64,000 nt of DNA from Excoecaria cochinchinensis. Lineage: Eukaryota > Streptophyta > Magnoliopsida > Malpighiales > Euphorbiaceae. The notes beneath the pieces are model-generated. The model saw nothing but the letters and a program-made list of their open reading frames with translations, did not search any database and was not told where the DNA came from. How positions within the stretch are numbered: the stretch's first letter is position 1; every line of letters starts with the position of its first letter. The DNA is taken from the NCBI GenBank assembly GCA_947683425.1, contig CANTUQ010000003.1:4960001-5024000 (forward strand), read 5' to 3'. This document shows, one piece after another, positions 49,762 through 59,480 of the stretch. The position numbers were made by a program, and so were the translations under genes.

Positions 49762-50858
49762 ATTATTCAGGGAGTTCTTCTGGCTTTGTATTTATACTTT
49801 TTATTGTAATCACATTTGTATATTGTACAAAATTTAACCTTTTAGAGGAAAGACATTTATGGTTAACTTGTTAAATTGGCATGTTATTTCTTTATGATTT
49901 AACTCTCTTAAAAAGAAAAAAAGAAAAAAAGAAAAAAAGAAAAAAAAGGGTAATTGGTCATATGGTAAAAAGGATGATAAACAATAAAGGGCACTATAAA
50001 ATTGTTCACAAGTCTACCAATCAGGTTAATTAGTGTGAGAATTAGCAAGAATCTCTTGCAATACAGGAACATGGTTTTACACCAATTTAAAAATTCACCA
50101 ACAATCAAAAGGAAGGATAAACAGATCAGACATCATGTCCTTCAAGATCACATAGATTAGATGAGAACCAAAAGGTCAGAATTGTACCTTGGGGGCATGA
50201 TGAAGCCGCCAAATTGAGACACTCAGTTCAGAGAAATACCCTGCTCAGAGGAGCAGTCTGGAAGGATGCCCAGCTCAAGAGAGCAATCATCCGCGCTTTG
50301 TAAGTCTGGAGCAGACTCGGTGCAGCTCAAGAGAGCAATCATCCGCGCTTTGTAAGTCTCGAGTAAACTCGGTGCAGCTCAAGAGATCAATCATCCGCGC
50401 TTTGTAAGTCTGGAGTAGACTCGGTGCAGCTCAAGAGAGCAATCATCCGCGCTTTGTAAGTTTGGAGTAGACTCGGTGCAGCTCAAGAGAGCAATCATCC
50501 GCGCTTTGTAAGTCTGGAGTAGACTCGGTGCAGCTCAAGAGAGCAATCATCCGTGCTTTGTAAGTCTGGAGTAGACTCGGTGCAGCTCAAGAGAGCAATC
50601 ATCCGTGCTTTGTAAGTCTTGAGCAGACTCGGTGCAGCTCAGGAAAGCCATCATCAGCACTTTGTAAGTTTGGAGTAGACTCGGTGCAGCTCAGGAGAGC
50701 AACCCACGCGTTTTGTAAGTCTGGGGCAGACTCGACAAATCGTTACTTCCCTGACACGAAGGTAAGGACTGCCTCAGGTATGCTTCTCTTTCCTTTCTTC
50801 TCTGAATTTTTGCTCATCTAGACGCTAGTGCACTAGTTTCCCCAAAATTAAGGGCAAC
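49762..50858 (+). other. 3' untranslated part and PPT of the ATHILA-ORF element
   Basis: No gene. An AAAGAAAAA-type simple repeat lies at 49,913-49,948, a minisatellite at 50,270-50,735, and a polypurine tract (CCCCAAAATTAAGGGCAAC, 50,840-50,858) adjoins the LTR start. Text upstream of the tract (CTGCCTCAGGTATGCTTCTC) matches 22,460-22,490 of element 1. Confidence 0.8.
50270..50735 (+). repeat. 52 bp minisatellite, about 9 copies
   Basis: Units of 52 bases, each with CAGCTCAAGAGAGCAATCAT, CCGCGCTTTGTAAGTC and AGACTCGGTG. Copies differ by only a few bases except the last two. No unique spacers are present. Confidence 0.92.
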
Positions 50859-51049
50859 TGTAGACACCGGGTCTTGAGGCAGTCCAGGTAAGAGTTACCC
50901 GATGAAGAGATCAACGTCAGTTTTTGGATAACTGGGTGAAGTTCGGAGGTTTTTGTCTTTCAGTTTCGCAAGGATTAAAATCTTTTTCTATAGCATGGAG
51001 TTTTGAAAGAATTTGAGAAATTTAGCTAGAAATGGAGGTTTTGCTCCAC

Positions 51050-51265
51050 AGACGGGATTCCCGTCTTTGTAGGGACGCCCGTCTCTACTTGGGGTATTCC
51101 CCGTCTCTACGCGTAATGGAGATGGCCCGTCTATAGCTAGGGACGAACATGTGGCGGAGTATGGACGTTCGTCCCCAGTCCCGAGTCTTGAGTCCGTCTG
51201 TAGCTAGGGACGGACACGTTCCCTTAGTAGGATGCCTGTTGGTAATTGGAGGGATGCCCATCGGT
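51050..51265. repeat. GACGGG/CCCGTC palindrome array in U3
   Basis: Starts with AGACGGGATTCCCGTCT (17 bases, palindromic), then GGACGCCCGTCTC, CCCCGTCTCTACG, GGCCCGTCTATAGCTAGGGA, GGACGTTCGTCC and AGTCCGTCTGTAGCTAGGGA. It lies about 160-370 bases before the TATA box. Confidence 0.8.
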
Positions 51266-51422
51266 AATGAAACTGATTGGATAATGTCGGATTGGATTAA
51301 ATCTAATCTGATCTCTTTCAATGTTTGGGATAAAAATTGGTTTAAAAGTTGAATTTTAAAGTCCTTTTAAAATTCAAACTTAAAACTAACACTTATCCTA
51401 ATTATCTCCAAAAAAAAAACTC

Positions 51423-51430
51423 TATAAATA
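51423..51430 (+). promoter_or_regulatory. TATA box of LTR
   Basis: TATAAATA about 565 bases into the LTR, in the same relative place as that of the LTR at 22,553. Confidence 0.6.
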
Positions 51431-53018
51431 GTGGATTAAATTCCATTTTTAGGGGTTAGAAAATTTGACAATTTTTTTGAGAAAAAGTAACAAATTTTTA
51501 GTGAAAAATTCTTTGGAAAAGTTATCGAATCTTTTGAAAAATTGAGTTTTTAGAAAAGATTTTGTGAGCAGTTTACTCCAAAAATCTCAGTTCATCTGCG
51601 AAATTTTATTTGATAAAAATTCTTCCAATTAATTGATTTCTTCAAAATTTTTCTTGCGAATTAGGCCAATTTGAGGTAACGAAATTCATTCGTTTCCATC
51701 AATACAGCTAATTCAAATACTCGATCGCTATCAGATTTTTAGAAAAGGAAAACACAAATTTTCCTGCCTTGATATATTTTCATTTGATCCTTGTGGAGCG
51801 TGCGGGGACCGAAACCATTTGATATTCACCCAAAAAGGTAAAATCTGAGGGTAAACATTCTTGACTAATATTTATACAATTTGATTGCTTTACATTGATT
51901 GTTTTCATTTTCTAAATAACTATCTTTTAATTAAAAGTTCGAAGAGTTTATTGTAACTTCTTTTTAGTAATCGGGGATGATCAACGGGCAGAGTGGTTTC
52001 CACTCCGTCCGCCGGTCACACCATGTTTTTAATGTTATTTGTTTACCCCTTTTTATTCCTTTTATCTTTTAACTCCTTTCTTCTAAGTTTCTTATCATTT
52101 TCCTTCTCTTTACTTTATATACAATTTTTACACTAACATGTTTATTCCTATGAGTTATTTTCGGACCATTTGGAATTAGAGTTGTAAATGATGATGGTTG
52201 CGCCAATCTAAGGATTTTCATCCGGGTCCTTTCTCTCCCCTTTCTTTCATATTATGTTATGATAAGGATTATTTCAATGTCATTATAGGGAAAAGGGTCA
52301 AATATTTATAGTAATTAATTTGAGGTTTTTTTCGAAAGCTGCGGACCAATGTCCTGTTTTTAACAAATAAAATTGACACTTCTTAAAAATTGTTTTATAA
52401 TAAATATGCATGCGAGGACCAATGTCCTCATCACTAATGAATATCCCGTTTTATGCATGTATTTGCACTTTTACAAATGGGAGTTGTATTCGCTCCTGGT
52501 GTTATTGTAATTTATTTTTAGAATGCTTTATTTCGGATTTTGCTTCCATTTATCGTTTTTAACGTGAATAATTGTGCCTTTAATTAAATTGCATTGTGTG
52601 GAAAGTTAGTGAAACAATAAATTCAAAACTGAATTATAATATTAATCAAGGTACAAATAAATGAGAAGTCCCGAATTCACTCTGGGCTTTGGGGCTTAAT
52701 GAGGCGAGAGGTCTAGGACTTCCAAGACACCTCTTAAGTCTCACTAAAAGACTGAAATTTACAATCCTAGGCTCCAGGGGGTAGAGGCAAAGGTCTCCAA
52801 GATCTCTCTGGCTAGCCCAAGATGGATATGTATGCGCCGTCTTAGGCTCATTGGGGCTAGACGACCCTTCTCAATGTTCGATTGGGTGGCGACTCCAAGA
52901 AACCTCATTGTTGCCCAAAATAGACGTACTTGTAAATACCTTACAAGCTTTAATGAATCCCATCCCAATCGCCCTAAAGTGGGCCCTCGGGAGGCCACGG
53001 GGTTCGGCGCGCGTCACA

Positions 53019-53145
53019 CCCGTGTTTATGCATGTATGATTATATATGAATGTATGCTTTCGCATAGTGTATGTGTGCATGTATGTGAGTGAGTGTCGGT
53101 AGCGCTCTCAGGCCTCCTTCCAATGGGGACGTAGGGGGTGTTACA
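53019..53145 (+). mobile_element. 3' end of the Tekay-like LTR begun at 36,103
   Basis: About 127 bases ending GGGGGTGTTACA, followed by AGACC (53,146-53,150), the duplicate of 36,098-36,102. The middle of the LTR is not present in the window; it was lost or displaced when Tat-type elements inserted. Confidence 0.78.
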
Positions 53146-53455
53146 AGACCGCTAAAAAAGAAATTAAGGGTTGCTTTCTTCTTGGTAGGCTTTCTTTAAA
53201 ATAGAAAGAGGGGGCAAAATTCCATAAATGCAGAAAAGAAAAGATGAATAATCCGTAGGGGATTCCCCATATAGTTGTTTTGTCACTAGGTGATGCAAAA
53301 AGTCCAATTAAGAGACTGATTACAAAATACAACAAGAATGCAGCTAAAAAGGCCCACTCTATGCGTCTTTTTAAGCTGATAAAGATAATACAGGTCAAAT
53401 GACAGAATGGCATGATTGAACTCTTACTTAGGAAAGGAAATTGACTTTTATCCAA
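53146..53455 (-). pseudogene. hydrophobic open frame cut by the LTR insertion
   Basis: About 100 codons on the minus strand with possible membrane segments (FLAAFLLYFVISLLIGLF and GLFIFSFLHLW). The frame ends at a TAA supplied by the LTR terminus TGTAACACC. Removing the LTR and one AGACC lets the frame run on for about 20 codons into the sequence left of 36,098. I do not recognise the family. Confidence 0.4.
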
Positions 53456-53486
53456 AATTCTCGAGAAAACACGAACTTGTCTGATG

Positions 53487-53893
53487 GGTATCGTAGGTGA
53501 TATGAGAAACTAATAGTCGTATCTAGCTGGAAGGAAAAATACCTTAAGGAGTTTCCCCAGTCTGGGACAGCGGTTAAATGAGATGGCTCATATTCTCCTT
53601 CTCTTCATGAGTCGCCTATGAGGCGTCGGGTAGTCCAGAGCTACTGTTGAGAGGGGGGTCATTGTGGAAATAGCACGTGCCTGATAGAGGGACACTGCCC
53701 CCTCGTGCTATTTCCACAATGACCCCCCTCTCAACAGTAGCTCTGGACTACCCGTGCCTCATAGGTGACTCACGAAGAGAAGGAGAATATGAGCCATCTC
53801 GTCTAACCGCTGTCCAAGATTGGGGAAACACCTTAGGGCTTATTTCCTTCCAACTAGATACGGCTGTTAATTTCTCATATCACCTACGATACC
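53487..53893. repeat. large imperfect inverted repeat
   Basis: Left arm 53,487-53,677 and right arm 53,704-53,893 are reverse complements with scattered mismatches. Arms begin and end with GGTATCGTAGGTGATATGAG and its complement, and are nearest at GTGGAAATAGCACG / CGTGCTATTTCCAC. The central loop is 26 bases. Confidence 0.92.
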
Positions 53894-54051
53894 TAAAATT
53901 CAACGACGGTAAACGCTACCTCAGAGGATGTTTTAGAGCCCTTTTTCAAGAGTTTACTGGTCCTCTACATAGAAACCCAGTAAATGCCCCAAAAAGAAAA
54001 ATCTGGGACCCCGGTAACAACTTCAATTTCCACTGCCCTAAGTCTAACTGA
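53677..54051 (+). CDS. open frame overlapping the inverted repeat (doubtful)
   Basis: A 124-codon frame starting in the loop and running through the right arm into unique sequence (LRYLKFNDGKRYLRGCFRALFQ and NFNFHCPKSN at the end). The protein is not recognised. About half of it is reverse-repeat sequence, so the frame may be fortuitous; it could also be a chimeric mitochondrial-type orf. Confidence 0.25.
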   Translation: MPDRGTLPPRAISTMTPLSTVALDYPCLIGDSRREGEYEPSRLTAVQDWGNTLGLISFQLDTAVNFSYHLRYLKFNDGKRYLRGCFRALFQEFTGPLHRNPVNAPKRKIWDPGNNFNFHCPKSN

Positions 54052-54859
54052 AATTCTTTTTGAGAGTGCTAGACACTGCCCCTAGCATAATCGAAAGGGA
54101 TATAGCCTTATTTTATTATGGGGCGGGATATGTAACGGATCGAAGTTCAAGCTAGGGAGACTATATGGGATATCGCAACTATTAGACTATTAGGGCAAGG
54201 ACATTTAGGAAGTCCGAATTGCTCTCTGTAATTAAGTACTATAAGTACTAATAGATGCTGTGCTTTTTGAACTGACTTTGCCCATGAGCAGTTTGGTTCC
54301 ATAGTGTTAGCTCAGGTGTTGTCTATCCTTGTCGGAGCTGGAATTAGAACTTTGTTTAAGTGGGTCCAGACTGATTAGCCTTACTGCTTGACCTCCTCTC
54401 TCTTAGCTAAATATGGGTTTACCGAGATAGTAGTTCGTTCCCTCTTTCCCGGATGGGACTCTACTAGAGAATAGATAGCCAAATTCCACTACATCCGGTC
54501 TTAGCGGAGATGTTAGAAGTTCCTAAATTACTGGGCTACTTAGGCAGACTCCCTAGTCTCAAGCAAGATAGACGTGAGATTTCATCATCCTTCGTCAACC
54601 ATACGACTCTTCCTTTATAGTCTAACAGAACAGTTATCAGTCTAAATAAGAGATAGTATACTATAACTGTTATCAGACTGTGCCATTCTTTCAACTGTTA
54701 GAATTACTTTAAGGAAGAACTCTAAACTTCAAAGCCGAGCTTTTCTGAGTTGTCACATTAAATAAGAGAAAAAGTGCATTTCAAAGGCGAAAAATCAAAG
54801 ATTACAAGCTTGCGCCTCTTTCCATTCGGCATTGGTTTTTTAGACTTACTCAACCTATT

Positions 54860-55096
54860 ATGGAAACTGACCCTTTGTGTCTCTTCAGACGATGTGTCCA
54901 ATACAACTTCGGAGTCAGCGTGTTCACAGGCATCGTGTTAGGAAATGGATCGTGGTCCACCAGCATGACATCCTTCTGCTTTCTTCTACGTCGAATTCAC
55001 ATAAATAATATGAGAAATCATCTGATGAAGAGTTCCCTAGCTAGACGATTTTCCACGTGGAATGAATTAAGAAAATTGTATGGCAGAATCGTATGA
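54860..55096 (+). CDS. short open frame in organelle-like DNA (doubtful)
   Basis: Seventy-eight codons, with FGVSVFTGIVLGNGSWSTS and a basic C-terminal half. No family recognised. Listed because it is the only other frame in this block with a non-repetitive, mixed composition. Confidence 0.2.
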   Translation: METDPLCLFRRCVQYNFGVSVFTGIVLGNGSWSTSMTSFCFLLRRIHINNMRNHLMKSSLARRFSTWNELRKLYGRIV

Positions 55097-55649
55097 TTAT
55101 ACGACTAGAGAACAGATAACCATGAAAGACAGAAAAGAAGAACCAACAGAGCATTCGAAGAAATTGTGAACGTACCCCATGCTTGATGAAATAGAAGCTC
55201 TTCTTCTTACAGTAAGCAAGGGTAACCAGTATAAAAGTTAGTGCTCTTGTCTCTTGCTTATTAGGAATAAGCGTTGCTAGTCTATTCGCCGTATCCGCTC
55301 TTTACTTTGAAAGGTAACTTCATGGATGCCCACTTAACTTAATAGTAGAAAGGGGGTATAATACTAATTGGAAGAATAGTTGCTCAAGCTTTATAGGGAT
55401 AGGGGAGAGACAATTGTAGAGTCGTCGAAGTCATCCAAAGCCAGTCTTTCTTTCCAGGTCTAGTCCTGTTGCTGATATCGATCCTTTCTTGTCTTATTAA
55501 GTTATAGGATTCTTACCTAGCCCCGCTTTTCTTTTAGGAGAATGCTCTTAAGTTTAGAGGGGGAAGAGGGCTCAGTCCCCAAGAATTCTTCTTTTTGAAT
55601 TCCCGTGAAGAAAGGAATGAACCATAATAAGGCCTTACACATTAAAGTG

Positions 55650-56400
55650 ATCACTACAGAGAAAGGGTGCCAATGGTTCTAGTTGACAATGGATCGGCCC
55701 TGAACGTGTGCTCATTCAGAACTGCCACTTGCTTAGGATATCTGCAAAAGGATTTTGCAGTCATATAGGCCATTAGAGCATATAACAAGCCAAAGGGAGG
55801 TAATGGGCATCCTCGCCTTAGAATTCACTGCGGGGCCGGTCCTCTTTTAGGAAAAATCAAAGGTACTAGACATCCCGGCTTCCTTCAACCTGCTACTTCG
55901 AAGGCCGTGGATTCATGCCCTAGAAGCTATTCCATATACTTTGCATCAGAAAGTCAAGTTCATATAGGGGAATTATGTCATTTCTATCTTTGGAGATCCT
56001 AAAGAACTAGTTCTGGACCCTATCCGGTGCTAGAAATTCAGCACGATGATAACTTGGAGTTGGCATAAAGAGTCAAGGAATATTTACCCCTGCCTCATTT
56101 TAGTGACAATTTCTTTGTCGGGGAAATGTTCCGATCAATGCGCTACCTCTCCGGATAAGGACTCGGCCAGCATCACCGAGGAATCGTAGAGCCAATTCAT
56201 GTCTAGGATATTGAGCTTGGTTAGGGTATATACCTACGGACTACAAAAATTGGAAGACAAGAAAAAGAAGAGGATAGTAAGAAAGTTTTAAAATATCTGA
56301 AGACTCTGAATGGGCGATTTCTCAAAGAAGGATATAACTTTCCCTTTTTCGATATTTCGGAGCCATGGATCGATGCTAGCTGGAACCGTGTGCCAGGTTT
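55650..56400 (+). pseudogene. decayed Tat-type protease and G-patch-like fragment
   Basis: VPMVLVDNGSALNVC at about 55,669-55,715 is the aspartic-protease active-site segment of Tat-type elements. It is followed by RAYNKPKGG, a GAGP segment, then (one frame over) YTLHQKVKF and GNYVISIFGDPKELVLDPI. Further on, MRYLSG-stop-GLGQHHRGIVEPI is the G-patch-like motif. Several frameshifts and stops separate these pieces. It differs clearly from elements 1 and 2 and is older. It lies inside organelle-like DNA, either because the mitochondrion had captured it or because it inserted after transfer. Confidence 0.75.
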
Positions 56401-56700
56401 TGAAATCTTTCTTTACAGATAAAGTAACTTGGCACCTCAGTCCACAGCAGCGAATAAGCGGGGGCGGGGCCTCATGAACTCCAATATGTGGATGTTGTTT
56501 GTAATCAATGGCAAGTTGGTTAGTGCTATGGTCGAAAAAAGTGCCGCCTTTTCCGACTTTGGTCTTTTAAAGGGGCTTGGTCAGAGCCTGACATGAGTCT
56601 GGTCCTTGACATCAAAGTTATGCCACATGTCTTTCAAGGATCTCATGATAAAGTTTGTTAACTTCCTAATTTAGTTAGGTCTTATGAAGAGCTCCGATGC

Positions 56701-57034
56701 GAGCCTTTTCATTTTTACAGTAAACTACCCTTCGGTTCTTGTATTCTTATTTTCTTTCATATAGGTCGTTTTCCATTCAATTTATCATTTACAATTCGAT
56801 TATTACATTTTTTTTCAGTTCACTCATATTATCCACTTAACTTATCATTTAGCTAAGTTCCTTCCTTTACCCTCAACTTTATTTCTTTCCAAATAAGATC
56901 TTCTTTTTCATTCAAGCTTTAAATTTTCATTTCACTATTACTCTTCCATATCACTTTTACTTTTTCATTTCAATTACGATTATGCCCCTAGTGTCACTCC
57001 GGTAGAAATATGTGAGTCGGATAAATAGGGTGCG
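56701..57034. other. AT-rich LTR-like sequence, left flank of a solo LTR
   Basis: AT-rich with TTTCATTT-type runs; no gene. It ends with GTGCG, the target duplication of the solo LTR at 57,035, and continues at 59,481. Confidence 0.45.
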
Positions 57035-58089
57035 TGTAATACCCCGAAACCACCCTAGTAGAGTGAACTTTGTGTGCGTGTAAATATGCGTGGTTTATTT
57101 TGAGCATGTGTTTATTTTTTGTTAAATTAATTTGTTATTATGCTTTAGTTGGGTTGTGTTTTAGTGTAAGTGAGTGTATTAGAGTAGTGTGTGTGTTGTG
57201 GGCTATAGTTAGGTGTGAGTGAGTGTATGGGAGTAGTGTATGATTAAGAGATTAGTCTTGAGTGTAGCTTGAAGGATGGGAGTTAGGTGTAGGTAGTATG
57301 TGGTCCATTGGGAAGTTGCCATGCGGCATGAGAGAGGGAAGAAGAGGGACAGCTGTTCTTCCCCTTGTTCTTATCCCATTTTCTTCTTCTTTCCCTTCTC
57401 TTCCCGTTACTTCTTCATTTTCTTCTTCTTTCTCTTTATTTCTCTCTATAATTCTTCTTTTGTTCGAATCGGGTGAGCTGTGAAGAGTTGGGGTAATTGG
57501 AGTTGGTTGGTAAGTTGTAATTTAGTGCCCTTCCTTCTTCTTTTCTTTAAGTGAGTTTTATACCTAAGTGTATGTTTGAGGTTGAATTCTGGTTTTGCTG
57601 GGTTTTGTGGTTCAGAGATTCTGCCTAAGGAGATGAAAGGAAAGGATATCGCTAGTGGTAGTGGAGCTCGAGATTGAGACGACATATTTTTGAGGTTTGG
57701 GAACGTTTGTGTATTTTGTACATTTTGTGTATTTTGATGATTTCTGTATTATGATTGGAATTGATTATATGGATTGTGTGTTTTGTCTTCTATGAGTTAT
57801 GGGTATTGTTTAATTTGAGTTGAGAAGCATGGGTTGTGAAGGATGGAGTTAAAATGTGGAAATTTTTCATGTTTTCTTAGAAATTGCTGGTTTGAGAACT
57901 TTTGGATTTTGATTTTGTGATTTACTTGATTTGATGACAATAATGAGTTCAAAGGGCATGTTTATGTTGTGTATAATGGTTTGAATGAAGGATTTTACTT
58001 AGAACTGAGTTTTGGAACCAAATGATTGAGTGGGTGAAAGTGGAGAATGAATTTCTGCAGATTTTGGCGTTGGGAGTGGAAATCCCGAC

Positions 58090-58398
58090 TCTGTCGCGAG
58101 GTCGTGATAGAGCTCAGTGATCTCTGTTCCAACATGCATGCCGAGCTGCGAGGGGCAGGGCGTGCACAGCAGAGACTCCCTGTCGCGATCGCGATAGAGA
58201 GCTCAGCATTGGCCAAGCCTCTGTCGCGAGTGCGCGCCTGGATGCAAGCCCGCGACAGCTCTTGCGGGTACTCACTATCGCGGGCATGACACTTGTCGCG
58301 CCCGCGATAGGGAGATCTATTTTTGTCTCTACCTGAGCGAGAGGCTCGCTGCGAGTGCGACAGGAGGCCAACCTCGCCTCTGTCGGGAGCGCGACACC
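58090..58398. repeat. TCGCGA-type palindrome array
   Basis: Variants such as CTGTCGCGAGGTCGTGATAG, CTGTCGCGATCGCGATAG, GTCGCGCCCGCGATAG and CTGTCGGGAGCGCGAC, about 30-60 bases apart. They are looser and more changed than at 19,911-20,317 but lie at the same relative place in the LTR. Confidence 0.85.
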
Positions 58399-59001
58399 CT
58401 CTAGCTTTTCTTTTATACTTGTCTTTTATGATTACAATACTTAACTTTTCAATTTGTATTACTTCTATATATGAATGTGTTTATATGCTTCCTATATCAT
58501 GAATAAAACATGATGCAAACATATGCTGTTAATTGAAATGTGCCTTGGATTATGCATGACCTGCTAGAGTCGAATAAGTGGATAGTTAGGCATGCCTAAT
58601 AGAGCTAGTGTTGCTGCAGCTAGTGTATGATTTGGACCCTGATCAGGTCCCCCGACTGGATCTTCTTGATCCCTTTGTACTGAATCTACGCGAAAATGAT
58701 TTTGGAAAAAAATTAAAAGATTGTTTTGATACCCTTGAGTATCTATGTGTTATGAGAATACTATTAATACCTTCGGGTATCTACGCGTACTCGTTATCCA
58801 CTGTTTTGATATAGCAGGTGCAACAGTGTTATTTGTTATGGCATGTGAATTTCTGAATTATTGCTTATTGGGGATAATATGACTATAGTACTATTATGTG
58901 TTAAGTTAATTTGTGACATCTTAACAATTAACTATTCCATTCGCTTGTGATTATTTGGTTGATGTCACTATGAGTGGTCGTTGTGCATCTTTGTTTCCCC
59001 A

Positions 59002-59038
59002 CTAAGCGATTTCGCTTAGCACGGCTGTTTTATCCGTG
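59002..59038 (+). other. double stem-loop conserved among LTRs
   Basis: CTAAGCG-ATTT-CGCTTAG (59,002-59,019) followed directly by CACGG and CCGTG around a 9-base loop (59,020-59,038). Confidence 0.7.
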
Positions 59039-59480
59039 CAGGTGTAGAAGGTTTTGAAGGGTTGAACCGAGGGTTTCGCATCAGCAGGGCCAACACAACT
59101 AGTGGATAGAAGATTTTGTAATTAGGCCTTGTAATTTTTGTATATATATTATAGTCTTGTACTTTTGAACCTATGTAAAGGATATTTTATAAATGATTTT
59201 GTTATTAATATATGTAATCATTCCGTGGTGCTGAGGCACTTTTGTATCTTTTGGAATATGTAAAGCCACTTTTGTCATATTAATGAAATGCAATATTTTG
59301 CTCCATCATCTTTTCTCAGATATTTTATGAAATTTTAATTTATTCATTTGTATATGTAATTGGTGTGTAATGATTGATTCTGTTTGAGCGTCTGTGGGTG
59401 GCAACCCTTGTCTACCGAGAACCTTCATCCTCTTCATAGGGTGAAGTTCTCTACGTGTAGGTAAGGGGTGTTACAGTGCG

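Larger units (their letters stand above)
50859..53018 (+). mobile_element. 3' LTR of the ATHILA-ORF Tat-type element
   Basis: From TGTAGACACCGGGTCTTGAG to GCGCGCGTCACA, 2,160 bases, preceded by a polypurine tract. It contains a GACGGG-type palindrome section (51,050-51,265), a TATA box (51,423-51,430), and a U5-like end with GGTGGCGACTCCAAGAAACC. It is inserted in a Tekay-like LTR whose 3' end resumes at 53,019. Confidence 0.87.
53146..56700. other. organelle-like (mitochondrial-type) insertion, part 2
   Basis: Resumes the block that ends at 36,102. It holds a hydrophobic minus-strand frame, a ~190 bp inverted repeat and a Tat-type protease remnant; the rest shows no named gene. The right boundary is judged only from the switch to AT-rich LTR-like sequence near 56,700. 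Confidence 0.62.
57035..59475 (+). mobile_element. solo LTR of a Tekay-like element
   Basis: From TGTAATACCCCGAAACCACC to AAGGGGTGTTACA, 2,441 bases, with perfect 5 bp duplication GTGCG (57,030-57,034 and 59,476-59,480). It carries a pyrimidine-rich stretch (57,355-57,465), a TCGCGA-type section (58,090-58,398), TAGGCATGCCTA (58,587-58,598), GGACCCTGATCAGGTCC (58,634-58,650), two small hairpins (58,729-58,743 and 58,767-58,780) and the double stem-loop (59,002-59,038). A further hairpin of GAGAAC / GTTCTC type lies near 59,420-59,455. Confidence 0.93.

Noticed and set aside
50270..50735. CRISPR-like array
   Set aside because: A 52 bp tandem repeat without spacers, located in a Tat-type 3'UTR.
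54860..55096. Possible LAGLIDADG-type homing endonuclease from the VLGNGSWS segment
   Set aside because: Only a few residues resemble the motif and the rest does not fit the family.
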